Assembly: GCF_019029495.1 (NCBI RefSeq)
Contig: NZ_JAERQM010000002.1
Location: forward strand, 372,001 to 436,000
DNA: 64,000 nucleotides
Source: Falsiroseomonas oleicola
Lineage (GTDB): Bacteria > Pseudomonadota > Alphaproteobacteria > Acetobacterales > Acetobacteraceae
Reading direction: 5' to 3'
Made by a program: the position numbers and the translations under genes. The stretch's first letter is position 1. Each line of letters starts with the position of its first letter. Of the stretch, positions 61,249-64,000 are shown piece by piece. The notes beneath the pieces are model-generated. The model had not been told where the DNA came from, made no database searches, and worked only from the letters and a program-made list of their open reading frames with translations.

Positions 61249-63723
61249 ATGACCCTGCCCGACCTGCCTGAACTGCCCGTTTCCGAAGCCCTGCCCCGCC
61301 TGACGGCGGCGTTGCGCGTCGGCGCCAATGCCGTCCTGGTGGCGCCGCCGGGCGCCGGCAAGACCACGCTGGCGCCGCTGGCCCTGATGGCGGAGCCCTG
61401 GGCGCAGGGTGGGAAGATCCTGGTGCTGGAACCGCGGCGGGTCGCTGCGCGCGCGGCGGCGCGGCGGATGGCGGAGCTGATCGGGGAGGGTGCGCCGGGC
61501 GGCACCATCGGCCTTTCCACCCGGCTCGACCGCATGGTCTCCGACCGCACGCGGGTGGAGGTGGTGACGGAGGGGCTGCTGGTGCGCCGGCTGCAATCCG
61601 ATCCGGGGCTGGAGGGCGTGGCCGCGGTGCTGTTCGACGAGGCGCATGAGCGCAACCTCGACACCGACCTGGCGCTGGCCTTCTGCCTCGACCTGCAAAG
61701 GGCGCTGCGGCCGGAACTGCGGCTGCTGGCGATGTCCGCCACCCTCGATGTCGCGCGCTTTGTCGGCTTGCTGGGCGATTGCCCGGTCATCGAATCCCTC
61801 GGCCGTGCCTATCCGGTCAAAGTTGAGCATAGGCTGCGGGACATTAAGGAATCGCGTGAATTGCCGGAGGCGATGGCGAGCGCGATCCGCGACGCGCTGC
61901 GGGCGCATCCGGGCGATGTGCTCGCCTTCCTGCCCGGCTGGGGCGAAATCCGCCGCACGGCGGAGCGGCTTTCGGGGATCGAGGCGGAGGTGCTGCCGCT
62001 GCACGGCGAAATGCCGCCGGCCGAGCAGGACCGCGCGCTGAATCCCTCCGACCGGCGAAAGGTGGTGCTGGCGACCTCCATCGCCGAAACCTCGCTGACG
62101 GTGCCGGGGGTGCGGATCGTGGTGGATGGCGGATTCCGCCGCACGCCGCGGCTGGACCCGGCTTCGGGCCTGGCGCGGCTGGCGACGGTGCGGATCAGCC
62201 GGGCGGCGGCGGAACAGCGCGCCGGCCGCGCCGGCCGCACCGCGCCGGGGGTGGCGATACGCCTGTGGACGGAGGCGGCGCATCGCGGCATGGCGGTGCA
62301 GGACCGGCCCGAGATCCTGGAGGCGGAGCTGTCCGGCCTCGCTTTGGACTGTGCCGCCTGGGGCGCGGCGCCGGCCGATCTCGCCTTCCTCGACCCGCCA
62401 CCGGCGGGCGCCCTGGCGGCGGCGCGGGCGCTGCTGCGGGATCTGGATGCGCTGGACGGGGAAGGGCGCATCACCGCCATGGGGCGGGGCATGGCGCGCA
62501 TGGGCACGCATCCGCGCCTGGCGCGCATGCTGCTGGCGGCGGTGGATGAGGGGGAGAAGGCGCTGGCCGCCGACCTCGCCGCGCTGCTGGAGGAACGGGA
62601 CCCGCTGCGCGGCCGCGACCAGCCGGCCAATATCAACCTGCGGCTGGAACTGCTGCATGGCGGCGACCATGCGGATGCGGATCGCGCGACGGTCCAGCGC
62701 ATCCGCCGCGCCGGGGCGCTGCATCGCCGCCGGCTGCGGCTGCATGGCACGGCGCTGCCGGGGGGCGAGGCCGGGCCGCTGCTGGCGGCGGGGTTTCCGG
62801 ATCGCATCGCGGCCAAGCGCGGCGGCATGGATGGCGCCTTCCGCCTCGCCTCCGGCCAGGGCGCCCGGCTCGGCGCCACCGACCCTCTGTCCCGCGCGCC
62901 GCTGCTGGCCGTGGCGGACCTGGAATTGCTGGGGACGGAGGCGCGCATCCGCATGGCCGCGCCGCTGGACCGCGCCGCGCTGGAGGCGCGCTTCCCGGAA
63001 CGGCTGCGCTGGGTGGAGGGCGCGGCCTTCGACGCCCGCGCCGGCGCCGTGCTGGCCCGCCGCCGGCTGATGTTCGGCCCTCTGGTGCTGGAGGATCACG
63101 CGCTGCCCAGCGCCGACCCCGCCACCATCGCCGCCGCCCTGGCCCAGGGCATCGCGGAGCGCGGCCTGCGCGACCTCGACTGGTCCAATGCCGCGAAGCA
63201 GACCCGCGCCCGCATCGGCTGGATGCGGCGGGCAGAGGGGGAGGCCTGGCCCGACCTGTCGGACGAGGCCCTGGCCGCGACCGCCGCCGACTGGCTGGCG
63301 CCGCATCTGCATGGGCGGACCAAACTGGCGGAGGCCAAGGCGCTCGACATGGTCGCGGTGCTGCGCGGCCTGCTGCCCTGGGACCAGCAGCGGCGGCTGG
63401 ATGCGGCGCTGCCGGCGCGACTCGACCTGCCCGCCGGGCGTTCCGCCGCGATCGACTATGACCGGGACGTGCCGACGCTGGAGGCCCGCGCCCAGCATCT
63501 GTTCGGCCTGGAACGCCTGCCGCCGCTGGCCCAGGGCCAGGTGCCGCTTCAGGTGGCGCTGCTGTCGCCGGCCGGGCGGCCGGTGGCGATCACCGGGGAC
63601 CTCGCCGGCTTCTGGCGCGGCGCCTGGGCCGATGTGCGGCGCGACATGCGCGGCCGCTATCCCCGCCATCCCTGGCCGGAGGAGCCCTGGGCCGCGCAAC
63701 CGCCGCCGCCGCGCGCATCTTGA
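61249..63723 (+). CDS. hrpB: ATP-dependent helicase HrpB
   Basis: An 824-residue DEAH-box helicase of the HrpB family. Walker A VAPPGAGKTTLAPLAL (K38), DEAH box at D130 (LFDEAHERNLD), SATLD, LPGWGEIRRTAERL, the LATSIAETSLTVPGV motif and QRAGRAGRTAPG give the full set of helicase motifs. The C-terminal HrpB domain runs to the end and includes PWDQQRRLDAALPARLDLPAGR. Full length for the family. The cellular role in most bacteria is unresolved. Confidence 0.95.
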   Translation: MTLPDLPELPVSEALPRLTAALRVGANAVLVAPPGAGKTTLAPLALMAEPWAQGGKILVLEPRRVAARAAARRMAELIGEGAPGGTIGLSTRLDRMVSDRTRVEVVTEGLLVRRLQSDPGLEGVAAVLFDEAHERNLDTDLALAFCLDLQRALRPELRLLAMSATLDVARFVGLLGDCPVIESLGRAYPVKVEHRLRDIKESRELPEAMASAIRDALRAHPGDVLAFLPGWGEIRRTAERLSGIEAEVLPLHGEMPPAEQDRALNPSDRRKVVLATSIAETSLTVPGVRIVVDGGFRRTPRLDPASGLARLATVRISRAAAEQRAGRAGRTAPGVAIRLWTEAAHRGMAVQDRPEILEAELSGLALDCAAWGAAPADLAFLDPPPAGALAAARALLRDLDALDGEGRITAMGRGMARMGTHPRLARMLLAAVDEGEKALAADLAALLEERDPLRGRDQPANINLRLELLHGGDHADADRATVQRIRRAGALHRRRLRLHGTALPGGEAGPLLAAGFPDRIAAKRGGMDGAFRLASGQGARLGATDPLSRAPLLAVADLELLGTEARIRMAAPLDRAALEARFPERLRWVEGAAFDARAGAVLARRRLMFGPLVLEDHALPSADPATIAAALAQGIAERGLRDLDWSNAAKQTRARIGWMRRAEGEAWPDLSDEALAATAADWLAPHLHGRTKLAEAKALDMVAVLRGLLPWDQQRRLDAALPARLDLPAGRSAAIDYDRDVPTLEARAQHLFGLERLPPLAQGQVPLQVALLSPAGRPVAITGDLAGFWRGAWADVRRDMRGRYPRHPWPEEPWAAQPPPPRAS

Positions 63724-63801
63724 CCGTTTGGCAGTCATGGCGCCCGCTTGATGCAAACCCATATCCCCATCTGCCCCGTGCCCTTTCGCCCCGGAGTCCG
63801 C

Positions 63802-64000
63802 ATGTCCCAAGCATTGTCCCGACAGGGCCTGTCCCGCCGCGCCTTCGCCGGCCTCGCCCTGCTGCCCGTGGTCGGCTGCGCCGCGCCGCCCGCCCAGGCG
63901 CAGCGCGGCGCGCTGCTGGCCCTGCCGGACTTCGCCGACCTGGCGGAGCGGGTGCTGCCGGCGGTGGTCAGCATCTCCGTCACCTCCGAGGCGCGCACCG
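63802..64000 (+). CDS. DegP/Do-family serine protease, 5' end only
   Basis: The first 66 codons of a probable HtrA/DegP-type protease. SRRAFAGLALLPVVGCA combines a twin-arginine-like start with a lipobox-like L-x-x-GC, so export with or without lipidation is possible. LPDFADLAERVLPAVVSISVTSE is the characteristic mature N-terminus of Do/DegP/MucD proteins. The catalytic triad and PDZ domains lie outside the window. Confidence 0.7.
   Translation, partial: MSQALSRQGLSRRAFAGLALLPVVGCAAPPAQAQRGALLALPDFADLAERVLPAVVSISVTSEART

Overview
The window is very GC-rich, densely packed DNA with C/G-ending codons, many 4-base ATGA start/stop overlaps and no rRNA, tRNA or CRISPR array. Gene content points to an alphaproteobacterium of the Acetobacteraceae (Roseomonas-like): a fused AcsAB-type cellulose synthase as in Komagataeibacter, six orphan Bug/TctC-type periplasmic binding proteins, several Cox/xanthine-dehydrogenase-type molybdenum hydroxylases, and an alphaproteobacterial pssA-psd pair. 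The assignment is inference from gene content only.

Layout. 0-2.7 kb: the 5' part of a Bug gene (minus), a DUF1194 protein and a PhnW-like aminotransferase. 2.9-12.8 kb: a cellulose synthesis operon, bcsP-like, bcsQ, a bcsA-bcsB fusion and bcsC, with no bcsZ or bcsD in the window. 12.8-20.1 kb (mostly minus): a tyrosine-phosphatase-like protein and a di-haem cytochrome c, pssA and psd, a small unknown ORF, a LysM protein with a 12-residue repeat, a Bug protein, and a two-domain cold-shock protein with a clear intrinsic terminator. 20.3-24.8 kb: a SWIM/SNF2 helicase and an NMT1-type binding protein.

24.8-34.5 kb: a multi-hairpin repeat, an old-yellow-enzyme, a coxL-M-S hydroxylase, a hydroxyacid dehydrogenase, two Bug proteins, and an atzG-atzE amidohydrolase pair. 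34.6-41.5 kb (plus): an FAD oxidoreductase, a Liv-type ABC transporter (binding protein, fused LivH-LivM permease, LivG, LivF) and an alpha/beta hydrolase. 41.5-45.3 kb (minus): acyl-CoA ligase, zinc-free quinone oxidoreductase and a DUF4392 protein.

45.4-59.1 kb (plus) is the most distinctive part: a GntR/UTRA regulator, then a ThDP-dependent decarboxylase-like enzyme, two complete tandem molybdenum-hydroxylase sets (M-S-L, M-S-L), CoxG, a dihydroxyphthalate-decarboxylase-like protein and two Bug proteins. A shared 14-base motif lies upstream of both the regulator and the ThDP gene. I infer a regulated catabolic pathway for an aromatic or N-heterocyclic acid; the substrate cannot be read from the sequence. 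59.1-64 kb: a second copy of the multi-hairpin repeat, a PuuE-like polysaccharide deacetylase, a DUF4189 protein, HrpB helicase and the start of a DegP/Do-type protease.

The two copies of the multi-hairpin repeat lie 34,260 bases apart. Over a 177-base core they differ at one base. Each sits between two convergent genes, and the strand composition flips across each copy.
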